DNA of 64,000 nucleotides, taken from assembly GCF_042427745.1 (NCBI RefSeq), contig NZ_JBHMFA010000005.1. One strand, given 5' to 3'. Position 1 is the stretch's first letter, and each line of letters opens with the position of its first letter. Source of the stretch: Algibacter miyuki (GTDB lineage: Bacteria; Bacteroidota; Bacteroidia; Flavobacteriales; Flavobacteriaceae). This document shows, one piece after another, positions 35,597 to 44,491 of the stretch. The translations under genes were made by a program, and so were the position numbers. The notes beneath the pieces were generated by a model, which had not been told where the DNA came from, searched no databases, and worked only from the letters and a program-made list of their open reading frames with translations.

Positions 35597-36778
35597 TTAC
35601 TCTTCAGAATTTACTTGTCTGTATATTTTATTTTGATTTCCAAAAATCTTAATAAACCCTTTAGCATCATCTGCTGTCCAAGCTTTATTTTCTTCTCCGT
35701 AAGTACTGAATTTACTCGACATTAAATCATGCGCAGAAACAATACCATCCAAAGAAAAATGATAAGGCTTTAAAGTCACAACAACATCACCAGAAACCAT
35801 TTTTTGAGAACTTTGTAAAAACGCTTCCGTATCTCGCATTACAGGATCTAAATATTGTCCTTCATGTAAATGCATACCATAAAAACTAGATAAATATTCT
35901 TTGTGTTGTAATTGCCATTTTGTTAAAGTGTGTTTCTCTAATAAATGGTGTGCTTTTACGGTAATTAAAGATGCTGCAGCTTCAAAACCAACACGTCCTT
36001 TAGTACCAACAATGGTATCTCCCACGTGAATATCTCTACCAATAGCGTAAGCCGAAGCGATATCATTTAAGTTTTCAATATTAACTTCCGGAGCATTTTC
36101 TTCTCCATTTAACGCTACAAATTCACCATTTTTAAAAGTTAAAGTTACTTTTTCTTCACCTTCTTTTTCTAATTGCGACGGGTATGCTTCACTTGGTAAA
36201 GGCTTTTCAGACTTTAATGTTTCAACACCTCCAACACTTGTTCCCCAAAGTCCTTTATTTACAGAGTATTTAGATTTTTCCCAAGGCATATCAATACCTT
36301 CAGCTTTTAAATAGTCTATTTCTTCTTGTCTGGCTAATTTCTTATCTCTAATTGGCGTAATAATTTTAATATTTGGCGCCAATGTTTGAAAAATCATATC
36401 AAAACGTACTTGATCGTTTCCGGCTCCAGTACTACCATGCGCAATGTATTCGGCATCAATACTTTTAGCATATTCTATAATTTCAATAGCTTGAATAATA
36501 CGTTCTGCACTTACTGAAAGAGGGTATGTACTATTTTTTAAAACGTTTCCAAAAATTAAATACTTCACTACTTTTTTGTAAAAGGTTGCTACGGCATCAA
36601 TATTTTTATAAGTTGAAACGCCCATTTTATAGGCATTACTTTCAATATGCTTAATTTCTTCTTCGGTAAAACCACCTGTATTTACACTTACGGCGTGTAC
36701 ATCGTATTCTTTTGATAAACTAACGGCACAGTATGATGTATCTAACCCTCCACTGTATGCTATGACTAATTTTTTCAT
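35597..36778 (-). CDS. argG: Argininosuccinate synthase
   Basis: Joins citrulline and aspartate with ATP. The 393-residue protein starts with the PP-loop MKKLVIAYSGGLDTSYCAV and contains EYIAHGSTGAGNDQVRFD and YSVNKGLWGTSVGGVE, all standard. It is the second gene of the operon, 29 bases after the GNAT gene. In the usual acyl route, citrulline is released by ArgE before this step. Confidence 0.95.
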   Translation of the reverse strand: MKKLVIAYSGGLDTSYCAVSLSKEYDVHAVSVNTGGFTEEEIKHIESNAYKMGVSTYKNIDAVATFYKKVVKYLIFGNVLKNSTYPLSVSAERIIQAIEIIEYAKSIDAEYIAHGSTGAGNDQVRFDMIFQTLAPNIKIITPIRDKKLARQEEIDYLKAEGIDMPWEKSKYSVNKGLWGTSVGGVETLKSEKPLPSEAYPSQLEKEGEEKVTLTFKNGEFVALNGEENAPEVNIENLNDIASAYAIGRDIHVGDTIVGTKGRVGFEAAASLITVKAHHLLEKHTLTKWQLQHKEYLSSFYGMHLHEGQYLDPVMRDTEAFLQSSQKMVSGDVVVTLKPYHFSLDGIVSAHDLMSSKFSTYGEENKAWTADDAKGFIKIFGNQNKIYRQVNSEE

Positions 36779-36807
36779 TTTATAATTTGTATAACTTATT
36801 CTATAAT

Positions 36808-37380
36808 TTAAATTTGTTTTAACTGACCTATTTCAGACTTGAAACATTCATTAACGTAATATTTGAAATTCAACTCATCACGTAATTTCCCTAATTTCTC
36901 AAGTTCCTCAACTAGTCCAACAGACATTTTAGCTAAGGTAACGTGGGTCATCCCAAGCAATTCGTTATAATAATGCACTTTGGGTGTTTGCGCCACTGAA
37001 ATAAGAAACGTATCGGAAAACAACTCGGTCATTCTGGACATTAACAACAACCCCAAGTTACTATTACGGCATTCGCGATCGACCCATAACGACGTACGTT
37101 CATAAACCGAATGTCCTTTTACATGATGCTCATGAACAAAAATATGCCCATAAATTCTATCATTTTTTTTCAATATAAAACAGCCGTTTTCAGCACGAAT
37201 TCTTAACATGTCAACATCAACATAGTACAATGTAGAAAGTTCTTTTGACCGTTCTGAAATTAATTCTAAAGTTTTATTTGAAAGTTTATAAACTAGCTTT
37301 ATTTCTATGTCTTCATTAGAACAATAGGCCTCAGCTTTTTCTATAACACTTAAAATATCTATTTCCAATGTCGTATTCAT
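36808..37380 (-). CDS. GNAT family acyltransferase, candidate acylglutamate synthase
   Basis: A 190-residue single-domain GNAT protein, the first gene of the arg/pro operon. A mixed beta-strand core with GHIFVHEHHVKGHSVYERTSLWVD and an acyl-CoA-binding-like loop RNSNLGLLLMSRMTELF is visible, followed by YNELLGMTHVTLAKMSVGLVEELEKL. No other argA or argJ gene is in the operon, although argB, C, D, E, F', G and H are. The likely job is therefore transfer of an acetyl or succinyl group to glutamate, the missing first step; this is inference from context. A different GNAT function, such as protein or metabolite acetylation, is possible. It begins 153 bases downstream of the attenuator hairpin. Confidence 0.7.
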   Translation of the reverse strand: MNTTLEIDILSVIEKAEAYCSNEDIEIKLVYKLSNKTLELISERSKELSTLYYVDVDMLRIRAENGCFILKKNDRIYGHIFVHEHHVKGHSVYERTSLWVDRECRNSNLGLLLMSRMTELFSDTFLISVAQTPKVHYYNELLGMTHVTLAKMSVGLVEELEKLGKLRDELNFKYYVNECFKSEIGQLKQI

Positions 37381-37532
37381 TTTTATTATACCCTTAAAGG
37401 CTTAAATTTATATAAAACCAAGTACAAATAATTGGTTTTAAAACTAACCATATGCAAATAGACAGAGCTATAATAACACATGAAAAAAATTTACTCTAAA
37501 AAATAACGAAAATTCGAAAGCGAATAGCTCTC

Positions 37533-37640
37533 TTAATTGAAAAGCCCCAAGGGGCGAATACTAGGAATACGCACAACAGTTGCTTTAGTATTTGCTACTA
37601 AAACAGAAGAGATAAGAGATATGTTGTTTCCTGTTTTCAC
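37533..37640 (-). CDS. Candidate leader peptide of the arg/pro operon
   Basis: Minus-strand ORF from GTG at 37638-37640 to TAA at 37533-37535, 35 residues. The first half is VKTGNNISLISSVLV. The second half ends VVRIPSIRPLGLFN, with Arg codons CGT and CGC and Pro codons CCT and CCC; Arg, Pro and the two following codons lie within the hairpin at 37544-37555. The operon downstream makes arginine and proline. No strong Shine-Dalgarno was seen, which is normal in this phylum. Confidence 0.55.
   Translation of the reverse strand: MKTGNNISLISSVLVANTKATVVRIPSIRPLGLFN
37540..37555 (-). terminator. Attenuator hairpin of the arg/pro operon
   Basis: Minus strand GCCCC-TT-GGGGC (37544-37555) followed by TTTTC. 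Its 5-prime arm GCCCCTT can also pair with AAGGGGC at 37683-37689 near the transcript start (seven perfect base pairs), giving an alternative antiterminator fold. A second weaker hairpin ATTCG-CTTT-CGAAT with T-rich sequence follows at about 37498-37526. Confidence 0.6.
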
Positions 37641-37705
37641 TGAATAACTACCTTAACTATTAACTCTAAATCGTCGGCGTGAGCCCCTTTCGTTAATATA
37701 AGCAG

Positions 37706-37735
37706 CAAAATTACAATTAATTATGAATTACACAA
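37706..37735 (-). promoter_or_regulatory. Promoter of the arg/pro operon
   Basis: Minus strand -7 box TAATTTTG (37706-37713), a match to TAnnTTTG, with TTGTG as -33 box about 17 bases upstream. The predicted start near 37699 puts AAGGGGC of the attenuator at the very 5-prime end of the RNA. Confidence 0.5.
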
Positions 37736-37854
37736 CATTAAACATAAAAAATAGAGGTGATTTACATTTAATATTGTGCAATTATATTAATCTGATATTT
37801 TTGTTATCAAAAAGCATAAATAAGCTACTATTTATTAATGCTTTTGAATATCAT

Positions 37855-38832
37855 TTATTTTGCGAAATTGAAATTTCTTGAAGAGACTTTATCTTCTGAC
37901 GGAAAATCGTCAGGTAATTCTGTCTGAGTTACTTTATTTGTTGCAGCCCACTCTACCCCACGTTTTAATAAGGTTATAAAACCTACACATTCAAACGACT
38001 GTGTATCGTGCCCCAAAGTGGTGTGAAATATTCTGCCTTTACCATAATCGATAACCATAGCCACAGGTTCTTTTTGCTCTAATTCAGGCTTTTTCTTTGT
38101 AGATACTGCCGTTGCTAAAATGGTTACATTTTCTGCAGGCCCTCTCATAAAAGCGTAACACTCGTCTGGTGCATGCATCCAAACCTTTGGCATTCCTTTT
38201 GTAATTGGGTGCTCGGTATTATAATTTGTTACGGCAAAAGCCTCTCTTTTACCATGAGTTCCTCCTTTGCCAGGGCTGTAATCTTTTTTGGGCTTATTGT
38301 CTTTGTCAATATATAAATAAGGTCCATGCTTTTCAGTTCGTCCGCCCCAACCACCTATAGCAATCATTTCATTATAGGCTGTCCATTCCGGGAAACTATT
38401 ATCGGCTGCATGCACACTCACAAAGCCTCCTCCTTTTTTAATATATTTTTCAAAGTTCTTCTGAACTTTCTCTGGCCAAGACGCTGCTTTGTATCCAAAA
38501 TTAGAAATTACCACATCGTACTTTGAAAATTTAGGATTAAAATCGGGATCTGTTTTCGGCTTCCCTTCAACACCTTCAGCAACATTCGCAAAACCTAACC
38601 AATCTTTATGTTCTTCACTATTATTTAAATATTTAGTTCGCGCAATATCAACCGTAAACATGCCTGTTTCTTCAAGATATTGTTTCATCATAATCGTTGA
38701 TTTTGGCCAAACCGTATGGTTATTTTGTCCGTCAACAATAAGCACTTTTATTTTACCCTTAATTGGATTAGATGAATAGCTATTACTAATAAAACAAAGA
38801 CTTATTAGTAAAACAACAATACGATTTATCAT
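37855..38832 (-). CDS. ThuA-domain protein, exported
   Basis: A 325-residue exported protein of the ThuA (trehalose-utilisation) glutamine-amidotransferase-like family. A signal peptide (INRIVVLLISLCFISNSYS) precedes IKVLIVDGQNNHTVWPKSTI, GGGFVSVHAADNSFPEW and GRIFHTTLGHDTQ, the usual ThuA motifs. The reaction of this family is unknown; it is very often coupled with DUF1080, Gfo/Idh/MocA oxidoreductases and TIM-barrel isomerases, exactly as here. It is the last gene of the five-gene sugar unit. Confidence 0.88.
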   Translation of the reverse strand: MINRIVVLLISLCFISNSYSSNPIKGKIKVLIVDGQNNHTVWPKSTIMMKQYLEETGMFTVDIARTKYLNNSEEHKDWLGFANVAEGVEGKPKTDPDFNPKFSKYDVVISNFGYKAASWPEKVQKNFEKYIKKGGGFVSVHAADNSFPEWTAYNEMIAIGGWGGRTEKHGPYLYIDKDNKPKKDYSPGKGGTHGKREAFAVTNYNTEHPITKGMPKVWMHAPDECYAFMRGPAENVTILATAVSTKKKPELEQKEPVAMVIDYGKGRIFHTTLGHDTQSFECVGFITLLKRGVEWAATNKVTQTELPDDFPSEDKVSSRNFNFAK

Positions 38833-38846
38833 AATTTATATTTTTT

Positions 38847-39638
38847 TTATAATTCTCTAACCCAAATATTTCTATAGCTAACGCCGCTATTATCGCGATG
38901 ATCTTGTAATTTAATTGGCGCTTTTCCATGTGGTTTGTTTTTGGGCCACCCAATAAACTGAGTTGTTCCTTTAATTTTGTAATGATCTTGGATTAATACA
39001 CCATTGTGAAGTACCGTTATGGTACCAGATTCTGTTTTTTCTCCGGCATCATTAAATTTGGGTGCGTGATAAATAATATCATAAACATTCCAATCTCCCG
39101 TTTTTGAAGATGCTTTAGCCAATGGCGTACCTTGCTTGTAGATAGACCCCACTTGACCATTAACATAGGTTTCGTTATCATTATTATCTAAAACCTGTAC
39201 TTCATACCTGTTTTGAATAAACACACCACTATTAGATCGATGTTGGCCATCTCCTCTTATTTCTTTGGAAGATTTCCACTCTATATGCAGTTGCATATCG
39301 CCAAAATTACGTTTGGTTTGAATATCGCCTGCCTTGTTTTTAACAGTCATACTCTTATCTGGGTTTAAAACCCAATTCACATTTGAAGAATCGGTGGAAG
39401 ACACCCATTCCTCAAAATTAGAACCGTTAAATAATACAATCGCATCCGACGGAATTTTAGTTTCCTCGTCTACTGTAACAACTTTAGGCTTGGGCCCCCA
39501 AACTTCAGTTTCTTTTGGCTTTTTGGGTTCAATTAAGCCTTTATTCATTTCAACCTTTTCGTTTGAAACAACACTTACAACCTTTTTACTACAAGATGCA
39601 ACAACGAAGACTATTAAAATGACTAAACTTTTATTCAT
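38847..39638 (-). CDS. DUF1080 (3-keto-disaccharide hydrolase) lipoprotein
   Basis: A 263-residue lipoprotein (lipobox VVASCSKK) with a DUF1080 jelly-roll domain, now called 3-keto-disaccharide hydrolase. Conserved elements are VLFNGSNFEEWVSSTD, NFGDMQLHIEWK, RSNSGVFIQNRYEVQVLDN and a C-terminal SGVSYRNIWVREL. Members of this family cleave glycosides whose sugar has been oxidised at C3. It overlaps by a base with the TIM-barrel gene and precedes thuA. The oxidase partner here is probably the Gfo/Idh protein in the same operon, although that protein has no export signal, which leaves the division of labour open. Confidence 0.85.
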   Translation of the reverse strand: MNKSLVILIVFVVASCSKKVVSVVSNEKVEMNKGLIEPKKPKETEVWGPKPKVVTVDEETKIPSDAIVLFNGSNFEEWVSSTDSSNVNWVLNPDKSMTVKNKAGDIQTKRNFGDMQLHIEWKSSKEIRGDGQHRSNSGVFIQNRYEVQVLDNNDNETYVNGQVGSIYKQGTPLAKASSKTGDWNVYDIIYHAPKFNDAGEKTESGTITVLHNGVLIQDHYKIKGTTQFIGWPKNKPHGKAPIKLQDHRDNSGVSYRNIWVREL

Positions 39639-40690
39639 TAAATTCCAAGTATACTTTTCAAAAATTCTTGATCTGGTTTCGCACCTGCAAAATCGTCAAA
39701 ACTACGTTCGGCAGCTTCAATTATATGTTTCTGAATAAATGGCGCACCTTCTCTTGCTCCTTGAGCTGAAGATTTTATACAACATTCCCATTCCATAACC
39801 GCCCAAACATCGCAATCGTATTTGGTTAGTTTAGTGAAAATACTTTTGAAATCAACTTGACCATCACCCAAAGATCTGAAACGACCTGCACGATCTTGCC
39901 AATCCGAATAACCTCCGTAAACACCTTGTTTTCCAGACATATTGAATTCAGCATCCTTCACGTGAAAGGCTTTAATACGTTCGTGGTAATAATCGATAAA
40001 CTTTAAATAATCTAACTGTTGAAGTACAAAATGACTTGGATCGTAAAGAATATTGGCTCGTTTATGATTTCCTGTAGCTTCTAAAAAACGTTCGAAAGAC
40101 ACACCATCATGTAAATCTTCACCTGGGTGAAGTTCATAACAGATATCCACATTATGTTCATCAAAGTGATTTAAAATTGGCAACCAACGTTTTGCTAATT
40201 CTTCAAAACCCATTTCCACCAAACCTTGCGGACGTTGTGGCCATGGATACATGGTGTGCCATAATAAAGCCCCCGAAAAGGAAGCGTGAGATTTTAAGCC
40301 CAATCTACCACTTGCGGTTCCTGATTTTTTAACAAAATCGATAGCCCATTCTGTTCTCGCTTTAGGATTACCTTTAACTGCATCTGGAGCAAAACCATCA
40401 AATAAGGTATCATAAGCTGGGTTTACTGCAACTAATTGCCCTTGTAAATGTGTTGACAATTCGGTGATTTCTAAACCATACGAATTCACTTTTCCTTTTA
40501 ACTCATCGCAATAGGTTTGACTTCCCGCAGCTGTTTCTATATCAATTAATCCGGTTTCCCAAGTTGGAATTTGAATTCCTTTATAACCTAAATCGGCCGC
40601 CCATTTACACAAATTATCTAAAGTGTCGAATGGCGCTTCGCTTCCTGCGAATTGCGCTAAAAATATTGCTGGTCCTTTTATTGTTTTCAT
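39638..40690 (-). CDS. Sugar phosphate isomerase/epimerase-like TIM barrel
   Basis: A 350-residue protein of the AP endonuclease 2/xylose isomerase-like TIM-barrel family (IolE and related). Metal-ligand motifs are apparent: CYELHPGEDLHDG, LYDPSHFVLQQLD, AFHVKDAEFN and the acidic end AVMEWECCIK. No signal peptide, so it acts in the cytoplasm. In comparable clusters these enzymes interconvert 3-keto sugars or inosose-type compounds, but the true substrate is unknown. It is 14 bases after the Gfo/Idh gene and overlaps the DUF1080 start. Confidence 0.85.
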   Translation of the reverse strand: MKTIKGPAIFLAQFAGSEAPFDTLDNLCKWAADLGYKGIQIPTWETGLIDIETAAGSQTYCDELKGKVNSYGLEITELSTHLQGQLVAVNPAYDTLFDGFAPDAVKGNPKARTEWAIDFVKKSGTASGRLGLKSHASFSGALLWHTMYPWPQRPQGLVEMGFEELAKRWLPILNHFDEHNVDICYELHPGEDLHDGVSFERFLEATGNHKRANILYDPSHFVLQQLDYLKFIDYYHERIKAFHVKDAEFNMSGKQGVYGGYSDWQDRAGRFRSLGDGQVDFKSIFTKLTKYDCDVWAVMEWECCIKSSAQGAREGAPFIQKHIIEAAERSFDDFAGAKPDQEFLKSILGI

Positions 40691-40704
40691 ACTTTAATAT
40701 TATT

Positions 40705-41838
40705 TTATAAATCTAGCCACACATTACCAGATTGGTGAGATTCTACACATTTTTCAATAAACTTCATTCCACGAACACCATCATAAACATTTATAAATTC
40801 CCCGTTATCATAGTCTAAACCACGAATTGCTTTTGCAACTCCGTAATAAATATTACCCATAGAATCGAAAATTCCTTCTGGATGCCCTGGAGGTAATTTT
40901 GTTCCATCTAAAGACACCTCTCCATTATAGGCATGCCCCGGTTTTAATATTTGAACTGGTTTATCATCGGTTAAATGGTATAAGAAATTTGGATTTTCTT
41001 GCTCCCAATTAAATCCACCTTTAGAGCCATAAATTTTCACTGTAAGTCCATTTTCTTCACCTGTTGCAATTTGACTTGCTCGAATAACACCTTTTGAATA
41101 ATCGGAAAAACGGATTAACACCGTACCATCAACATCGAGTTGTACATCTTCGTAACGTGTGTTAAGGTCCGCTAAAATAGTTTTCACTTCCTTGCCTGTT
41201 AAGTATTCCGCCATATTAAAAGCATGAGTGCCAATATCTCCAATACAACTACTAATTCCTGCTTTTGTAGGATCTAATCGCCAAATGGTTTCACGCACTT
41301 TTTTGTCATGAAGTATTGGATTTATCCAACCTTGATAATATTGAATATCTACTTTATGGACTTCACCAATTACGCCAGATTGAATCATTTCGCGCATTTG
41401 CCTAACTATTGGATATCCTGTATATGTATAAGTTACTGCAAAAACTGTTTGTGCTTTTTTAACAGCCTCTTCGAGTATCACTGCTTCTTCAAGCGACGTT
41501 GTTAATGGCTTTTCACAAATAACATGGAAGCCATTATCTACTAATTTTTTCGCCATAGGAAAATGTAAAAAATTAGGAGTTAATACTGAAACAACCTGAA
41601 TTCTTTCATCTTCTGAAAGCTTAGCCTCTCCAGCTACAAAAGCATCTAAATCTTTATAAATACGATTGGTTGGAAGCCCTATTTCTTCCGCGAAAGCGAT
41701 ACTTTTATCAATATCTGGATTAAAAACACCACCAACAATTTCAAATTGATCATGCATAGCCGAAGCCACTCTATGAAGTACGCCAATTAACGAGTCGCCG
41801 CCTCCACCTAAAATGCCTAGTTTAATTTTTTTTGCCAT
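40705..41838 (-). CDS. Gfo/Idh/MocA family oxidoreductase
   Basis: NAD(P)-dependent sugar oxidoreductase of 377 residues. The Rossmann motif LGILGGGGDSLIGVLHRVA (glycine-rich) is at the start, the catalytic-region motif VICEKPLTTSLEEAV follows at about 105, and CIGDIGTHAFNMAEYLTGKE supplies the conserved D-x-G-x-H. It should oxidise or reduce a hydroxyl, often C3 of a glycoside, or an inositol. It is the second gene of the operon, after the MFS transporter by 65 bases, consistent with the 3-keto sugar route. Confidence 0.9.
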   Translation of the reverse strand: MAKKIKLGILGGGGDSLIGVLHRVASAMHDQFEIVGGVFNPDIDKSIAFAEEIGLPTNRIYKDLDAFVAGEAKLSEDERIQVVSVLTPNFLHFPMAKKLVDNGFHVICEKPLTTSLEEAVILEEAVKKAQTVFAVTYTYTGYPIVRQMREMIQSGVIGEVHKVDIQYYQGWINPILHDKKVRETIWRLDPTKAGISSCIGDIGTHAFNMAEYLTGKEVKTILADLNTRYEDVQLDVDGTVLIRFSDYSKGVIRASQIATGEENGLTVKIYGSKGGFNWEQENPNFLYHLTDDKPVQILKPGHAYNGEVSLDGTKLPPGHPEGIFDSMGNIYYGVAKAIRGLDYDNGEFINVYDGVRGMKFIEKCVESHQSGNVWLDL

Positions 41839-41903
41839 TATTATTTTCGTTATTATTTTATATGATAAAACGCAGCTTTCTTATAAATTCAATAATAAAT
41901 TTA

Positions 41904-43076
41904 TTATGCCTTTGCCGCTTTGTCTCTTTTTTTCATGTAAATATTTAAACCGATAAATGCTACAATAAGGATTGCCGGTAAAATAGACATGGTTCTTAAC
42001 GCTTCAGAAGCATTTGCATCGTCCATTAATTTACCCATAATAGGTAATACTAATGATACTGAAAACATTCCTGCGCCCCCCATAATGGATAATCCAAGCG
42101 CTCCTGTTTCTGGTAAATATTCTGCAACAAAACCTAACATAGTTGGCCAAAAGAAAGTAACTCCAATTGCAAAAACTGCTGCTGCAACAAAGGTCATTCC
42201 ACCACTAGTAACGGTTAATAACCAAAGTCCTATAAAGGTAAAAATTGCTGAATATAAAAGCATTCCGGAAGGCTTTAATTTATGAACCACTTGCCCTGCA
42301 AATAAACGTCCTAAAGCCATAATTCCGTTAATAAATGCTAATACTAAAAGGGGTACTGCTACCGATTCTTTTAACAAAGATTCTATACGTTGCGTGGTTC
42401 CTAATTCTGAAGCTGCTGTTAAGAGCATGCAAAACACCATAAATAAGAATAAAGGTTTCCCGACGCTTGAGAACATTTTTTTATTACTAACGCCCATTTG
42501 CACACGCTCGGTAAGCGGAAAAACTTGTCCGAAAAACAAAACGCCATACGCTATTAAAGGCACAAATAAAGTAGCCACCATAATTTGCCAGCTTAAGCCC
42601 ATAACATCCATAATAAGCCAACCTACAATGGACCCAATTACGATACCGCCTGGAAACCATACGTGAAATCGGTTTAACATTTTTGTTTTTTCGTTGGTAT
42701 ACATGGAAGCTATCATCGGGTTTAAAGCCGCTTCTACCATACCATTACCAATACCTACAAATAAGGTAGCTAAAAATAAGGACGACATAGAATCTGCCAT
42801 AATAGTCCAAACAATACCAACGGCATGCATGATAAAGGCAATCCATGTAATTTTTTTAATGCCGAGAAAATCAACCATAGGACCTCCAAAAATCATGGCA
42901 ATTGTAAATCCGAAAAAAGCGGGTGTAAAGGCGTAGCCTATTTGCTCTAAGGTTAACCCAACGCCTTCGGGTCCGAAAACGGTTTCTAATCTTGCGCGAA
43001 TAGCAAAAGTCATTGCTGTTGTAATCAAAGCTAAACAACTTCCTAGAAAAAGTCGTTTCGTATTAATGTTTTCCAT
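41904..43076 (-). CDS. MFS transporter of the sugar locus
   Basis: A 390-residue inner-membrane transporter with about twelve hydrophobic helices in two halves and the MFS-type loops GGPMVDFLGIKKITW and GRLFAGQVVHKLKPSG. It most resembles FucP/NHS-type sugar or nucleoside transporters. As the first gene of the minus-strand operon it probably imports the substrate delivered by the TonB receptor at 44492. Substrate unknown. Confidence 0.88.
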   Translation of the reverse strand: MENINTKRLFLGSCLALITTAMTFAIRARLETVFGPEGVGLTLEQIGYAFTPAFFGFTIAMIFGGPMVDFLGIKKITWIAFIMHAVGIVWTIMADSMSSLFLATLFVGIGNGMVEAALNPMIASMYTNEKTKMLNRFHVWFPGGIVIGSIVGWLIMDVMGLSWQIMVATLFVPLIAYGVLFFGQVFPLTERVQMGVSNKKMFSSVGKPLFLFMVFCMLLTAASELGTTQRIESLLKESVAVPLLVLAFINGIMALGRLFAGQVVHKLKPSGMLLYSAIFTFIGLWLLTVTSGGMTFVAAAVFAIGVTFFWPTMLGFVAEYLPETGALGLSIMGGAGMFSVSLVLPIMGKLMDDANASEALRTMSILPAILIVAFIGLNIYMKKRDKAAKA

Positions 43077-43248
43077 TTTAAAATATTTAGTTGGTTTAGT
43101 TGGTGTTCAAATTACATCACTGAAATCAATGATATTCCTGAAATTAAAATTCAAGCGAATTTCAGCAAAAACAATAGCTGTAATTTTTACTTAGTGAAAA
43201 TAGAACATTGAATTGATAACAATGTGTATAATTATTCAATGAAAGAAT

Positions 43249-44280
43249 TTATACACTAGTTAAATCTGCTACAGCATGTTGTAGCCTATAACTATTAGGA
43301 GAACATTTTTCGTGTTTTTTAAACACGGTTGCAAAGTACTGACTTGTTGCAAAACCAGACATATAAGCGACTTCTGCGATAGTTAAGTCGGCGTTTTCTT
43401 GAAGTAATTTTTTGGATAAATCTAAACGTTTCATGGTTAAATAACGCATAGGCGTTACGTTTGTTAAACGTTTACAATGATGGGTAAAACGTGTAACACC
43501 AACACCAGCAGACTCGGCCATAAGTTCTACCGTCCAGTTTTCTGAAAGCGTATTTCCTAATTCATCTAAAAAGAATTTTACACTTCGAGAACTATCGGTT
43601 AATGATTCATTTAAAACAATATCTTCTGTATTCAACAAATCTAGTAACAGAATTAGCAAATAATTTACGAGCAACCGTATTCGTGATGCGCTACTTCCTG
43701 CAACATCTGAATTAATGGCTTTATAAATCCGAAGAAAACAATCGCGCACCTTTTGATCGGTTTTCCAAACAAACTTTTCATTCTGACGTAAAATCGTGGT
43801 TAACCTCCCTAAATCTTGAGGTGTTAAAGTAATCCATTCGGGCCAAACCCAATCTTGATGCGGTCTACGAACACCTAAATCTAAAATAACCCAATAGATT
43901 TTCCCCATACCTACTGCTGGGTTTCCTACGCGATGCGCTTCCCAAGGTCGAGTAATAGTTATATGGTTTGGTGTGAGTAAAACTTCTTTATTTTCCTGTC
44001 CATAAGGCATGGTTCCGGATTCTAAAAAATGAAATTCGATACCTTCATTTCTATGCCAATCTAACCCCCAATCTTGTGGTTCATTAGCATCCCAGTACCC
44101 AATACTATTAAGTCCAATGGTATTTTCATCCAAACGATCGCCCGGATAAGTATGTCTAGCTAATGCTTTAAACTTAATTTTCTTTCTATCAAAAGCATCA
44201 ATTAACGGCAAACATGTATCGGCATGGTAAACAATACCATCAGCTTGATAAGGCTCAATATTTACTTTGTTTATTTTCAC
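43249..44280 (-). CDS. AraC family transcriptional regulator
   Basis: A 343-residue regulator. The N-terminal part is a cupin-like ligand domain (WHRNEGIEFHFLESGTMPYG, TITRPWEAHRVGNPAV) and the C-terminal 100 residues hold two helix-turn-helix motifs (NWTVELMAESAGVGVTRFTH and LTIAEVAYMSGFATSQYFAT, then FKKHEKCSPNSYR). It is transcribed toward the MFS gene on the same strand, 172 bases upstream of it, and diverges from the TonB receptor with a 211-base gap. It likely activates the sugar operon and the receptor in response to the sugar. Confidence 0.92.
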   Translation of the reverse strand: MKINKVNIEPYQADGIVYHADTCLPLIDAFDRKKIKFKALARHTYPGDRLDENTIGLNSIGYWDANEPQDWGLDWHRNEGIEFHFLESGTMPYGQENKEVLLTPNHITITRPWEAHRVGNPAVGMGKIYWVILDLGVRRPHQDWVWPEWITLTPQDLGRLTTILRQNEKFVWKTDQKVRDCFLRIYKAINSDVAGSSASRIRLLVNYLLILLLDLLNTEDIVLNESLTDSSRSVKFFLDELGNTLSENWTVELMAESAGVGVTRFTHHCKRLTNVTPMRYLTMKRLDLSKKLLQENADLTIAEVAYMSGFATSQYFATVFKKHEKCSPNSYRLQHAVADLTSV

Positions 44281-44491
44281 TGAAATTATTTAAACATTTG
44301 CACCTTGCAAATTACACATTTATTTTCAATAATTAAAAGGCTTTATTTTTTTAACATAAATACACTTATAAACCTTAAAAAAACGACTTTTGTTTGAATG
44401 CTTTCATTGGTTTAATATAGACAGAAATGCGGATATATTTTATAAATTTGCAACCTAATAATATAAACCAACTATTATTCTCCTTAAACTT

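Noticed and set aside
39334..39738. 134-codon plus-strand ORF
   Set aside because: Antisense to the DUF1080 gene and the end of the TIM-barrel gene, both with clear family motifs.
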